A stretch of DNA of 64,000 nucleotides from Seriola aureovittata (Eukaryota; Chordata; Actinopteri; Carangiformes; Carangidae): the NCBI RefSeq assembly GCF_021018895.1, contig NC_079375.1, forward strand, positions 2,752,560 through 2,816,559, written 5' to 3'. This document shows positions 10,021 through 21,449 of this stretch, piece after piece. Within the stretch, counting starts at the first letter, position 1, and each line of letters begins with the position of its first letter. Below the pieces are notes generated by a model that saw only the letters and a list, made by a program, of their open reading frames with translations, searched no databases and was not told the DNA's origin. The position numbers and the translations under genes are program-made.

Positions 10021-11440
10021 CTTTTATTTGGTTATATTGTTTGTTAGCTTGTAACAGGCAGACATAGTGTCGACTGATTATTTCACTCGTCATATGTCGT
10101 GTATTGTATTAAAAAAACACCATATGGACAAAGTTAAACACTTAATTTTCATTGGAGGGGGTCTGTAACATGTCAACATACAGCAGCCAATAAAAACAAG
10201 CTATTTGATAACATGTTAATACTAGAATGTTAATATGTGCAGGCAACATAGTTAGCGCGGTAACATGCTAACAGACATTTCAACATAAATGCATTTTCGA
10301 TTATGTAATTTTATGCGCTTCAAAATAAAAGCACTTGAGAGCATTTTTGAAAGGAAGCACATGTTAGCATGTCAAGGCCAGGACTGAGACTTAAGCAGTT
10401 ATACTCAGAGGTATACTGTGCTGACCATGCTTGTTAGCAAAGCGGATGTTGGTGACCAGGTAAAATGTGAGGGGAACTCTACCAAATTTAATGGTAATTT
10501 ATCTGATATTTGTCAAGGTATCACTCCACTGACAGACAAGTAAAAAAATTAACCTGAAATTGAACATTTGAAACCTGAAAACTCCACTCACACTGGTGTG
10601 CAAAGTACATTCAAAAATACCAGTCTCTTTATTATGATTTATAATTCAATTATAGTTAACATCTCCATTTTACACGCAATGAAACCTCCTTCATTTAATC
10701 CTCTCAGGTTAGAAAAGCTTTTTTATTTGTAATTTGGATGTATTTGCATCGAAGACATATCCTGCTTTATGAATTGATACAGTGATGTCAGAGACTCTAA
10801 ATTTATAGCATTTTGTAAAGGTAACACACAAGCTGCAGTCTGTTCTTCCATCCTGTTACCACCAGTTAGAACATCTATATTTCTTCATCTAGTCACCAGA
10901 GCAACATATGAAGAAAAATGCATCAGGCCCAGAGGTATGGCTGCGTGATTACATAATCACTTTGATATCATCAACACACAGTGAAAGTTAACCCTCAGGA
11001 AAAAACAGGCCAACAATTCACAGTAAAACACTCTGCTTCTCAAAGACTAGGTTTCCCTCCTCCCAAAGCTTCAATCAGCCTGCGACACTCAGCACAGACC
11101 ACCGACATCCAACCCCGCCGGCTCCAAACTGGAACTACGTCCTGTGTGTTTTTTTTCGAACTGCTGTGGCACGCATGCCCCGGGCTCCGATAGCTCTGAT
11201 ATCGGACTCGAGGTGAGAGTGGATCTGTGGCTGGGAAAAAAAATGGCATCTTGAATTATGTCACAGAAAAAGATGAAGTTGAGAGCTGGAGGGCTAAAAA
11301 CTGAGCGGACGCTTCGTGTTGAGGTCACGCAGCAGAACATCTGAGGCGGTGAGCGGATATGTGTCAGTGCTGCTGTTTGCGTTCATGGGAGGCTGTAGCT
11401 CATCATCATGTGTGGAGCTGCTTTTGGAGTTGTCTTCACT
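10021..11440. other. No gene recognised
   Basis: AT-rich sequence. Opposing open frames at 10981-11340 are low-confidence; none shows a domain or splice context. No repeat copy recognised. Confidence 0.5.
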
Positions 11441-11655
11441 AGGGCTGGAACTAACAATTATTTTCAATATTGATCATTTTCACAAAATCATTTGATTTAT
11501 AAAATATCAGAGGATAGTAACAGTTTCCTAAAGTCTTGTGTGACGTCTTCAGGTGTCTCTCATTAGATGTAGAAAAGCAGCAAATTCTCACTTTAGAGAA
11601 GCTGGAACTGGAACATTTTTGGCATTTTGGTTGAAAATGAATTGATTATCAAAGT
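11441..11655 (+). repeat. Teleost MITE-like repeat with AGGGCTGGAACTAACAATTA end, partial
   Basis: Starts AGGGCTGGAACTAACAATTA followed by TTTTCA, and ends with AATTGATTATCAAAGTAGTTA. This is a decayed copy of the abundant fish repeat that begins GGGCTGCAACTAACGATTA. A second fragment lies at 37373-37450. Confidence 0.7.
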
Positions 11656-11664
11656 AGTTACAGA

Positions 11665-11695
11665 TGGGGCTCACCTGGTAGAGTGCATATCATAA
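11665..11695 (+). repeat. SINE head fragment (box A only)
   Basis: GGGGCTCACCTGGTAGAGTG resembles the tRNA-derived box A region of the SINE at 12665 but stops immediately after it. Confidence 0.4.
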
Positions 11696-12655
11696 AAGCT
11701 TGAAGGTGTAATGTGTAAGGTCTGGCCAGAATTTTAGTTTAAAATGTTCAAAAAATGAACTAACACCATGAATAGCATGTGAAGGAGCCACAGTGATGAT
11801 GTCATGACCAAGACCTCCATCTATTGTATTTCAGAGATATCTACTGAAATAAGCATGCTAACCAACTAGCTGCGACCTGTCCCGTGTTGTAATACCACTT
11901 TATGACACTAGATGCTGTGTGAGTCAGTGTAGCGTCTAATCTGCCCTCAGTCCCACAGAGAAGAAGAGCTTCCTCCTGAGCTTGAAGTTGCACTACAGCT
12001 CCCGACTAAAAAAAAAAAAAAAAATCCCAACAAAGCTAAACAGTCAATATCATTTATTTTATAATATATCATTATATATTAATATTATCAACAGCAATTA
12101 ATTTAGAACAAACAAACTAACAATGAATGTATCTACTAACAAGTATAGTGTGTGTATCACAGCCTGATATATGTTCTCCCTTTGAACCATGGAGCTCCAC
12201 TGTTTCCAGAAACTATTAGAAACACATCAGTGAGCCTCATTGTGTCACTGGGTGACATGTTCCTTGGTCTCCATCAACATGTTGAGTGCAATTTATTCTT
12301 AAACAACTCAATAGCTGCATCTCTGATCTCTGGGAGTTGTTCCATGCTGGGCACACGGTACTGAATATGCCTCTGGGTTTACATGTGTAATGTGTTTTTA
12401 AATTGAAAACAGTGGAGGGCTGTGGCGTGGAGGCAACTGTTCCCAGCCTTGTTCTATTGTTGGTTTTGGTCTCTTCAGGATATTGCTGTTAATAAAAAGA
12501 TGAAATAATGCCGGTATTCATCTTTACCCATGTTCGGTGGTGGAGGAAGTATTTAGATCTTTTAAATGTATTTTTTACATAAGTAACAATCTAAGTATTT
12601 TAATAAAAATATGCTCTCAGTAAGTAAGTTTTCACTGTGCAGAATGACCTGTCTC
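11696..12655. other. Diverged repeat-like sequence and an A tract, no gene
   Basis: 11700-11995 resembles a dispersed fish repeat in texture (GGTGTAATGTGTAAGGTCTG at its head, ACTACAGCTCCCGAC near its end). An A tract follows at 12008-12024, then AT-rich sequence. No coding evidence. Confidence 0.4.
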
Positions 12656-12664
12656 AGAATATCA

Positions 12665-12853
12665 TTGGCTGGGGCGCCCCAGTGGCTCAACTGGTAGAGC
12701 ACGTACCACTTAGGCTCAGTCCTTAGCGCAGTCAAGGTTCAAGTCCGACCCACGGCCCTCTGCTGCATGTCATCCCCTCTCTCTCCCCAACCTTCCTGAC
12801 ACTCTCTCACTGTCCCTATATGAAGACAGGAAACATAACTTTAAAGAAAAAAG
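12665..12853 (+). mobile_element. tRNA-derived SINE with target-site duplication
   Basis: The head carries an RNA polymerase III box A (TGGCTCAACTGG, 12683-12694) and box B (GGTTCAAGTCC, 12736-12746; consensus GGTTCGANTCC with a likely CpG decay). The body follows (CTGCTGCATGTCATCCCCTC, CTCTCCCC) and the tail is A-rich. A 9-bp direct repeat AGAATATCA flanks it exactly (12656-12664 and 12854-12862), the mark of LINE-assisted insertion. SINEs have no protein. A relative lies on the minus strand at 58612-58752. Confidence 0.9.
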
Positions 12854-12863
12854 AGAATATCAC

Positions 12864-13780
12864 ATGCTACAGGATATGTTAAGTTTGGAATGAAGTTTTG
12901 TATTTGGTCCCAAAGGGTAAGACTCTACGGTGGCCCAGACTGGTCAGCACAAAACAAAAGCCACAACACGAATTATGGCTTTTGCATTGTGTTGACCCAT
13001 CTGGGCCACTGTAGTACTCAGACCCAGAGACGATTGAGCAGTATAACAAAGACTGTTTATTGTAGAATTTAGGAATGATGGCTTAACGTTGGGGCTGGGA
13101 TCGCCAAAGAGTGGAATGGAGGGGCAGAGGACTGAGCTGGACTGGAGGACAACCACAGAGCTGGCTGCATGCTGGATCTCAAGATGGGTGTTTGAAGACA
13201 CGATGAAGCGATTATGGATAATTTATCCGAGCTAACGAGATACAGTGTGTCAATATTGACAAACATTTAAGCATTTATATCTTTGCTATGTCGCTTCTTA
13301 CTAATGTGATCAGGTTGCTGGTAACGTGGTTAAACATCACAGATCCACAATGATAATGCAGACTGACAGACTGTAAGGGTTAAGTCCCCTGTTCGGCCAC
13401 ATTAAGTCTGAACTACAGAAAGTTTCTGAAGCAGTCCTCCTTGAAGTGCGGGCTCACACTATAATGTTTGGAGCAGTGGAGAACTGCGGAAAAATGAAGT
13501 AGATTTTTGCAGGAATTTGAGAACAATGTCTTTTCGGCATGGCTACAAAACTAAAGAAACTCTTCAGTATAAGTAATGTGCTGTGGGGGTGTGCCACGCT
13601 CGCAGTGGGTGTCCAGGTTGCAGGTGGGCAGCACCAAGGACCAGGCTTTTAGCCTGACAGAGTTTCTCCCTTTGATTTTAACTTTGATCCTTGTGACTCT
13701 GGAGACCATTTACATGCACAAAAACCTATATAACACACTATAAGTAAGGAAAAACCTGTAATCGTAATAGGTCCCCTTTA
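12864..13780. other. No gene recognised
   Basis: Short opposing open frames at 12890-13266 have no recognised domain. No repeat copy recognised. Confidence 0.45.
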
Positions 13781-14168
13781 AGTACACACACACACACGCA
13801 CACAGTGTACCTGCTCGTCAATAATCCCACCATAAACAACCAGCCCTCCCCCTTTAACTGCCGTGACACCTGGGTCATACGATGACCCGATGACCCTTCT
13901 GTCTCACCATCCTCTTTCTCTGCTCGACTGACCGGTCCAGCAACCCTCCGTTCACAGATCCTCCCTCCCACTCTTCCTCTCCCTCCTCTTCTTCTTCTTC
14001 TTCTTCTTCAGCTTCATCATGTCCTCCTTCTGTTGTTGCACCTGCAGCACAGCTGGTTCTCTGGCGAGTGCTCCCGTCTGTGGGCGGCTGCTGTTTGCTT
14101 CAGGCTTCATCCAACCGTTCTCCCTCGCTGGTTAGCACTCTCAGCTTCAACTCCCCACCCCTCTCCCT

Positions 14169-14232
<64 letters not shown>

Positions 14233-14390
14233 ACCACACTTCTCCACACTAGTTGAGCCGCCATGCGCCATCTGCTCCCATCAGGAGAGGGTGATTGATG
14301 CACTGCCTGTATAAAAACTACAGGGATGACTCATCGACTCCCCGCCGCGATGGTGCAGTGAGAATGTGTGTGTGTGTGTGTGTGTGTTGT
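13781..14390. repeat. Cluster of four microsatellites
   Basis: An imperfect CA tract (13783-13804), a CTT tract (13985-14009), a 62-bp CA tract (14170-14231) and a GT tract (14364-14389). The CA tract and the downstream GT tract are complementary in orientation. Apparent proteins in the area (THTHTH or VCVCVC runs) are products of these repeats. Confidence 0.95.
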
Positions 14391-14694
14391 TTAAGAAACA
14401 CATCATTTCTTCTCTTCCATGTTTACTTCTGTGCTTCTCTATCAACATAGGCTTGTACAGCACCAATTTTTTGATCAGTAACCGATCACTTATTTATCAA
14501 TCACTTCTCCTGCTGATGGAGCCGATACCTCAGGTGAGTGATCTCCAGAGGTTTCACGGTCTCAGGGTTAAATTAACAGTAAGAATTTTTATAGTGTAGT
14601 CAACTTTTCAACTGCTCATCAACGTGCTGAACCACGGCGTCAACACAAGTCAGCTGTGAAAAGCTGAGAGTCAATTATAAAGCGATTTTTTTTA
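14391..14694. other. No feature recognised
   Basis: Ordinary AT-rich sequence between the microsatellite cluster and a family A copy. Confidence 0.4.
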
Positions 14695-15125
14695 TTATAA
14701 AGCAGGTCTAGCCTCTATATTAACACTGTGAAAGTATCAAAGCCTCAGTCCACTGAGAAATGCACACAGCCTGTATTCAGAAACTGAGCCTTAAAACCAG
14801 CCGTCAGGACTTCTGGAACTTTGTGATGTCACAACAAAGCAGTCACCGCTCTCAGCCATACCCCAAGCCCCGCCCACCTGGACCCTCCATCCAACCTTGC
14901 AGGATTCGGTTTTTCTGAGTGTTTTTACATGAAATCTGCTATATTTTTTTTGGATCACTCAGAAAACAGCCAGCCAATCGGAAAAGAGGCTCAGAGCCTC
15001 CTCTCTTCTGATTGGCTCACTGAACTGTTGTTACTGGAACTACAGAGAGAAGCCTGAGAGAGGAGATGTAAAACTACATTTTGGTTCTTAAATATGTCTT
15101 CTTATGGATCAACCCTTCAAATAAA
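14695..15125 (+). repeat. Family A dispersed repeat, near complete
   Basis: Runs from TTATAAAGCAGGTCTAGCC through CTTTGTGATGTCACAACAAA, CAAGCCCCGCCCACCTGGAC and the hairpin region at about 14970-15015 to ATGGATCAACCCTTCAAATA. The left hairpin arm is mutated (CCAATCGGAAAAGAGG) while the right arm is consensus. Confidence 0.9.
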
Positions 15126-15129
15126 ACAA

Positions 15130-15195
15130 ATGTAAATTTGTATTTACATCGCGCCAAATCACAACAGGAGTTATCTCAAGGCACTTTGACCATTA
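15130..15195 (+). repeat. Fragment of a common teleost repeat
   Basis: GCGCCAAATCACAACAGGAG followed by TTATCTCAAGGCACTTTGA is a short copy of a very abundant teleost sequence motif of the form GCGCCAAATCACAAC...CTCAAGGC.CTTT. The parental element is not determined here. Confidence 0.6.
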
Positions 15196-16089
15196 ACAAT
15201 CAATCTGTGACAGGAGCGCAACTTCATGAATCTATGTAACATTTCGTTGTTTCAAACATATGTTTTTGTGGCAAATGTGATAAAACTAGAAACAAAAAAT
15301 ATAATTTAACACCACGCAGATGAAGGGATAAAAGGGAAATGGTGACTGAATAATTATGATTAATTATTATACTCTATCGCAGAATGAAACCTAATAGACA
15401 GTGTTTTTGTGCTTTAAAATGTTTGAACACTTCAGTCTAGTGTTGCATTTTGTCCTTGCATTGTGTTCTTCTGTCCCCTCTTCTGTGTTTTGCATCAGAG
15501 ATAATGTACCAACACGGTGTCATTGTGCACTTCCACTGAGTGTGGTTTAACACAGGTTCATACACCACAATAAGGCCACCGAGAGTAAAGTGGCTGTGCA
15601 GCTGCTCGTGAAAAGGAGGAGGAGATTGTGTTAGTCTCTGGTCCGGATGATGAGATGAAATCACGGAGAGGAGAACAAACAACCCCGGCGGCTTCCTCCA
15701 AAGCCACAGTCTGAGCCCAAGGCAGGTCGGCCCTTCATCTGCATCTCAATGAGGAATTTGATCACAGCTCAGCATTCAGAGGCAATGGCACAATGTGAGA
15801 GCCACCGGGAGCTTTCAGATATGAAAATTCATCTGGGAAACAAATTAAAGACGGAGGAGGAAGAGGTACGAGTGAAGCTCAAAACCAGGCAGCCCACTGT
15901 GTTTGATTCGTACTTTGCAGTGTTCCCTCTGTGTTGGTTTGTTTTTCCCGGAGGATAATGATGACATATGAACTCAAAAAATGTCCAGAAAGTTTAGAAG
16001 AGTCCCCCAACAACTATTTATTTATCTGCTTTCTTTGGCATGTGTCCTATAAATCTCCATCAGGAAGCAGTCGTCATGTCTTGGTCATC
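15196..16089. other. No gene recognised
   Basis: AT-rich. Open frames at 15437-15958 have no recognisable domains. Confidence 0.45.
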
Positions 16090-16165
16090 TCTTCTCTTAC
16101 GTTAGGGTTAACTGACAGCTTTGTTGTGACATCACAAAGTTACAGAAGTCCTGATAGCTCAGTTT
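16090..16165 (-). repeat. Family A fragment
   Basis: Contains TTTGTTGTGACATCACAAAG, then CAGAAGTCCTGA and CTCAGTTTCT, the reverse complement of the central part of family A. Confidence 0.7.
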
Positions 16166-16257
16166 CTAAATATAGGGTGTGTGCCTGTGGTACATCACAA
16201 GAATGCAAACCTAAAAAAAGAAGATTTTTAATAGTTTTTGTAATGTTGACAGTCTGA

Positions 16258-16690
16258 TGAGTACAGGAAGTACCTTCCAGAGTTTAGGGGTCTTGACAGT
16301 AGAAATCCTGACCCCCTCTGTTTACAAAATTGGACCTGGGAACAACGAGGAGGAACTGATTGGACAACCTAGGAGGATCATGTTTTGGTTCACAACTTTA
16401 AGAAGTCTATTATATATTCTGGGTCCAGTCCAAGTTGAGCTTTTAAACTGAGTAATAAAATTTTAAAATCAACTCTAAAATATAAAACTGTCAGTGAAAT
16501 GATGCTAAAACTGGATTAATGTAGTCTCTTTATACCCATTAGAAAGCTGGCAGCTGAGTTGTAGGAGAGACAGCTGCAGAAGAGCACAGAGAGCTGCAAC
16601 AGTGGAGTCTGGAAAAAGTAAAAGCATGAATGATCGTCTTCAAGTCAGAGACAGAGACAGAGAAGGTAATTGTAGAGATGGTTCTTAAGT
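16258..16690 (+). repeat. Diverged interspersed repeat
   Basis: Stretches such as TTCTGGGTCCAGTCCAAGTT, AATTTTAAAATCAACTCTAA and AAACTGGATTAATGTAGTCT resemble, at a distance, a common teleost repeat with the order paraphrased as ground/record/residual-height blocks in dispersed copies. Assignment to a class is uncertain. The overlapping 64-residue open frame is not considered a gene. Confidence 0.35.
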
Positions 16691-17699
16691 GTAAAAAAAA
16701 AAAAAAAAAAAGACATGGACGACTTGTTCCTTTAATGTGAGATTATAAAAGAATATAAAACTTTAGGTTTTATATTTATATGTGGTTAGTTGGTTAGTTT
16801 GCCATCTACGGTGTAGAACCCAAAATACTTCCACACGATACTCTGGTTTCGAGATGGTCTGATCAGGGTGGCTTTGCTCGCTAGTGTTCTCCACTTTTAT
16901 AGCGAATAACATAACATTGCTAGCTTGACAGGTCAAGAGGGCATGTGCCATAGGTCAACCTGACAGGGAAGTTTCAGAGCGCCCTCTGCTGGATCACAAG
17001 CAAACTATGACATTTTGAGTTTGAACAGATAATTACAGTTCAAATTCCGAGTAAAAGGTGACGGCCCTAACTGAAGCTACTTATCAACTCAGAGCACCCG
17101 ACACCTGACTTTGAACTTTAGAACTAATAAAGCGTTGAACAACAATGTGTCCCGGCTGGGTCCATCACTTTTTTGTGTCCCCTGGAAACACTTCTGTCGT
17201 CGTCTGTGCTACTTACAGCATGTTATTTGGTTGTGTTGTGAGGATTTGCAGGACACGTGTAAGCAAAGTGATGGAAGATGTTTTTTGAATTTCTTTAGTT
17301 GCAGTGTGTTGAGCTTTAACCGTAGGTTTGGTTAAAGTTTGCTCTACATTTAGATTGAAACTTGACTAAATATCAGACTGAGAAGTGAAATGAAATGGCC
17401 GCTCAGTCTGATCAGCCTAGGACAGTGCAGAGTTGATGAAATAATGGATAAAACAGGTATTTGTGTTTGTAATGAATAGGTTGGGAAAAACTGAAATTAC
17501 TCGACATGAATGTTAAGATCACCCCACCTTGTTTACAGAATTAAATCCAACATGCCATAGTCCAACACATTTACACTGTCCTCCCCTGGAAATCAGATTC
17601 AAACACCTCAATTTCAATCAGGTATTATCTCTGGTGATGTATCTGTTTTTATTTGCATCAAGGGGCTTTTAATTACAGGTTTCCCAGAGTGTGAAGCAA
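16691..17699. other. No gene recognised; A tract at 16694-16712
   Basis: Ordinary AT-rich sequence apart from a short A tract. Open frames at 16763-16951 and 17111-17335 lack recognisable domains. Confidence 0.45.
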
Positions 17700-18006
17700 A
17701 TAAAAACCACCACAATGCCGTGGTTAACGGGGTATGACGGCGGATAGGTTTTAAGCCTATGTGGGTGATATTAAAATGCATGGTTGAACTAACTGGACGG
17801 GGAACAAAGAGGAAAGAGAGGACAATAGATTGTTCACGACGGTGTATACTTATCACAAAAAGGCTGCAGAAGAAGAACACTAAATCCACCGGATGAATAG
17901 AAAGTAAAGTTAGCGGTGAATTAGCATGGACAAGGTGCAGGAGCAGAAGAGATATCGCTATGGAATAAATGATGAAAGAAAGTGCAGCAAGCGTTTTCAG
18001 TGTCAC
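17700..18006 (+). repeat. Family E repeat, copy 1
   Basis: Shares with 22180-22320 the segment GCAGAAGAA..., CACCGG(A/G)TGAATAGAAA, GTGAATTAGCATGGACAAGG and CGCT(A/T)TGGAATAAATGA. A 130-residue minus-strand open frame spans it but has no homologue that I recognise and is not kept open in copy 2. Confidence 0.65.
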
Positions 18007-18765
18007 TGAGCCCTCTTCCTAACAACCACAGCACTTGCTCTTTTCATGCATTTCTCCTTTTTGTTTCCTGTGTTGGTTCTAAAGATAATTTCCTCCTCAG
18101 AGTTGCACATTTGAAATGAGTGGCATGGACTTTTCAAAGCCATTGCTGATATATGTAAAGTTGTGAACTTTTAATCTGAAAGGTGGTGGGGGGGACATGG
18201 GTCAAGGTGGCCCCTTCCACACATACACACTCATTACTGGTGAGGATGTCAGTTTCCTGCATGTCTGGGGCTTCTGAGAGGCGGCATGACCAGAGTAAAG
18301 CCATAACATGTAGAATCTTTATGTGATTACTGCAGCTTTAAAACTCTAATGATGGTAGAAATGTTTGTTTGTAGAAAAATGAGACAATCCTGGTGAACAC
18401 TGCTGCTGTCTATAGCATGTGTCGGTCATTCATCACAGTGCCAGAGTGCCAGAATCTTGGCAGACCCGAAGCAAAAGAGACCAAAAAAACAGTTGGACCC
18501 TCAAAATACACCAGAGGATAATTTGGCCCAATTTGAGTTCGAGTCACCAACAGACCCAGAGAGAGGAAGGGAGTCATCAATCAGCACTAGTTGTCCTATG
18601 AATCAGTATATCTGAATCATGACTTGCTGAGAGATGACATTCAAGACCAGGAACTCATCTATCCGAACCAAATCAGGTCGGATCTCAGTAACTAGGAACT
18701 TAAGGAAACCACCGTCCTCTAATTGGAACGCATTGCTCTCTGGTACTGGTGCAGGTTGGTAAAAG
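18007..18765. other. No gene recognised
   Basis: Includes a short G run at 18187-18195. No protein or repeat similarity recognised. Confidence 0.4.
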
Positions 18766-18885
18766 GTACATTACATTTACATTTACTCAGTTGGCAGACG
18801 CTTTTATCCAATATACGATATCTATGCGATACATTATATCTATACAAGTGACGGACATCACTTACGTTTCGGTGCAATAGGAGAC
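18766..18885 (+). repeat. Fragment of a ubiquitous teleost repeat
   Basis: TACATTTACATTTACTCAGT followed by TGGCAGACGCTTTTATCCAA is the hallmark of a very abundant fish repeat (usual form CATTTGGCAGACGCTTTTATCCAAAG). The continuation is decayed. Confidence 0.7.
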
Positions 18886-18994
18886 CTTGGTGGAAGTACT
18901 AACGTCTACATCTAGATATACAATCAAAACAGGCATTCAAAAACCAGAGTAGGCTGGAAAAAGACTGGAACACTAAGGCTTTGAAGGTAGTTAG

Positions 18995-19563
18995 GGAATG
19001 GAAATAAGGTGGGCAGGTAGGTGGTAGGTAGGTGTGGAGAACATGAGTGGAACTAGTGTGAACACACTGAGGGTTCCTGCTGGTCAGATGGAGAACTACA
19101 GGATCTGAAACAACAGGAGAGTTGTGCTGGGAACACAACGCCTGCGTTGCATGTGCATGGCGCATGTCGCTGAACTGCTGCAGCTCACAGGTTTAGAGTT
19201 TGCAGGTTACCTGAGTGTTGGATTTCTTTGCATTATAATTTAATTTTTGGTTTATTTTTGACAGAAAAATGTCACTGTCTCCACATGCAGCTGTTGAAAT
19301 GGTAAAAAAAAAAATATTTATGTTTTTTCATAGTGGAAGGTATCAGTTGAATGTAATGTTGCTGGTATGATGTAAATGTGACATCATCAGGCTCGTGAGA
19401 GGCATGAGACATGCGTAACACATTAACATGAACGCTGAAATGAAAACCAAGACGTTCCACAGCCGCCACGCACATGCCACGCAGCCAGTGTGTTCCTGTC
19501 CCGTGGCTTGGAAGGTAATGAATGGAAAGCAGGTAGGTGTGGAGAACACGACTGGAGCTAGTG
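18995..19563. repeat. Module with inverted and direct repeats
   Basis: The sequence CAGGTAGGTGTGGAGAACA occurs at about 19028-19047 and, with one change, near 19531-19549, each followed by a similar GA(G/C)TGGA(A/G)CTAGTG. Separately, about 38 bp at 19128-19165 is the imperfect inverse of 19460-19500 (shared core CACGCACATGCCACGCAG against its complement). No coding evidence; open frames over it are mosaics. Confidence 0.5.
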
Positions 19564-19579
19564 CAAACCATAAACGGTA

Positions 19580-19854
19580 TGTTACGACCCCATGTAGTGT
19601 TTGGGTTTGCTGCTCTCTCTCTCCCTTTCTCCTGCTCTAGGTATGGCTCCTCCTCCGGTGGAGTAGGTGTGCTGCAGCAGCTTCCCACTCATCAATTAGG
19701 AGGAGGTATAAGAGTAGAGAGAGGGAGCCCAGTCAGTGCCAGTGGTGTGAGAGATGTGTGATGTACTTCTTGCAGTGAAGGAGGGAGCTGATTTACCTGA
19801 GATCTAGACTGTTAGTGGTATGCTGTCAAATCCTGGATGTTTATTGTTTTATAG
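19580..19854 (+). mobile_element. LTR-like 5' part
   Basis: Starts TGTTACGACCCC, a form typical of fish LTR starts, and carries a TATA-like box TATAAGAG at 19707-19714 followed by GAGAGAGGGAGCCCAGTCAG. No matching CA end or target duplication is visible before family B begins, so this is a truncated or uncertain LTR. Confidence 0.35.
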
Positions 19855-20270
19855 ATATTTGAAACCTCTGTGATGTCACAGAGGATTCTGAAGAGTGGTT
19901 TTGAAGCTCAGAGTGAGCTGCACTACCGTCGCCATCTTGGCAGTACCTGACTCCGCCCCTAACTCCCAGCTAATCCAAAAATGGACAAAGAGGAGGGGCG
20001 TGTGTGGAGCTCAGACTTTAGCGCATACTGGTTTGTGGCGAGCATATGCTCACTGACCTGTCACTCAAAGAGGCCACACCCCCTCACTTATACATAACTT
20101 TAATTCATAATAAAATGTGAACAGGTGAGTTATATAAACAGCTGTCATGAAGGAGGAAATTAGCTCTAGAGACCAAAACTGTTCTTGTACCAGGCTGTAA
20201 ACATGTTTATCTCTGCTGTAAAGTTGGACATTTTAACATGGGAGTCTATGGGGATTGACTCACTGACTAA
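19855..20270 (+). repeat. Family B dispersed repeat
   Basis: CTCTGTGATGTCACAGAGG, TGGTTTTGAAGCTCAGAGTG, GCCATCTTGGCAGTACCTGA and GACTCCGCCCCTAACTCCCA occur in the same order as at 3424. The copy ends near GGGAGTCTATGGGGATTGAC. Confidence 0.85.
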
Positions 20271-20429
20271 ACGGGCGTCTTCTACCCTCTTCTCCTCTTC
20301 CTTTCCCAGCCTTTAAACAACGTTTGCAATCCCATTAAATCTTTGCAAATAATGGAACAATCAGTAAACATGGAGATTAATCAATCTCTATAATGTTGCC
20401 CGGATCGTCAGTTTAGGTCTCTAACCTTA

Positions 20430-20830
20430 TTTCGTTATGCAATCAGTGCTAACGACCCTGCAGGGACACATATGGAGGAGCTGGGCATCCTTTCAGATTC
20501 ATGAATTTCCCATTTAAAACATGAGCGGTGGTCTGGGCAAACACTCCATTGACTGCACTTTGTGACGTCCGCTTGTTGGAAAGGAAGACGGACATAAATG
20601 GCTCTGCGGGCCTTTGAAAAGGGAACATATGCCCTTTTTGAAGATGAGAAGCCCTTTTTGTAGCACATGCACACCATTAGCCCGGCACAATGGAGAGCCC
20701 TCAAGGCCGAGCACTCGTCCTATACATGGGAAATGAGTCTGAGGAGCGGCGCTGCAGAGGCATGAATTAGATGTTACAGTCTATTTGTCAAGCTGCAACG
20801 TTGTCCTCGAGCTATTCCACAACAGATACA
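20430..20830. promoter_or_regulatory. Candidate conserved non-coding block
   Basis: A non-repetitive, balanced-GC stretch with AAAAGGGAACATATGCCCTT and TTTTTGTAGCACATGCACAC, a GTGACGTC cAMP-response-like half at 20571-20578, and GAAAAGGG/GCCCTTTTTGAAG motifs. Overlapping minus-strand open frames give no recognisable protein. The texture resembles vertebrate conserved non-coding DNA; no alignment was made. Confidence 0.3.
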
Positions 20831-20947
20831 GTCAGCAGGAGTAACACAGATACTATACTGCAGCTGCTTAAAGGGCCAGGCTGCTGTTCTTTCATGTATA
20901 GACCCATAAATCCAAATCAAGGACATTTTTATTAAGCAGTGTGTACT

Positions 20948-20952
<5 letters not shown>

Positions 20953-20980
<28 letters not shown>
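20953..20980 (+). repeat. Poly-T tract
   Basis: 28 consecutive T bases. Confidence 0.95.
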
Positions 20981-20984
<4 letters not shown>

Positions 20985-21055
20985 GTGTACATTTGGTCTG
21001 GGGCTGTTTTAAACGATCTGAAGCTTGTTTTACTGAATAACTAATAACTAACTAA

Positions 21056-21068
21056 TATATATGATATA

Positions 21069-21100
<32 letters not shown>

Positions 21101-21117
21101 CATATATATATAGAGAC
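21056..21117. repeat. (AT)n palindromic tract
   Basis: Alternating AT with a few interruptions, self-complementary throughout and so able to form a cruciform. Confidence 0.9.
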
Positions 21118-21449
21118 AAGCTGAGAAACAACTGAAAGTGCAGCTATGAGGCTTTAACTCACTGTCTCATTAGTATTTGTTGGCCATTTTAAAGAAAATG
21201 TTAAACTGAATTATTAATATTATCAGTGATGTACAGGCATACATCGAAATAAAAAATGCACAATAAATTAAATTTACATGGAAATAGACTTTAGTTCGAT
21301 TTCTTTTTTTTTCTCCTGCGCTTGTGTCTATAAAATAATTAAATACAAATACATATAATAATTAGATACTAATACATATAGTATTTTGAGTAATTGAATG
21401 GACAAAATAAGAAGTCAGACAGCTGAGTTTGTGCTGGAAAAAAAAATAC
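21118..21449. other. No feature recognised
   Basis: AT-rich sequence between the AT tract and an LTR-like copy. Confidence 0.4.

Noticed and set aside
14068..14303. His/Thr-rich and Cys/Val-rich small proteins
   Set aside because: Direct translation of a CA microsatellite.
17614..18006. 130-codon minus-strand open frame
   Set aside because: Covers a family E repeat whose second copy does not keep the frame.
18995..19563. CRISPR-like direct repeats
   Set aside because: Only two partners, irregular spacing, eukaryotic context.
21056..21117. Cruciform or replication origin
   Set aside because: A simple AT repeat explains the palindrome; no other origin feature.
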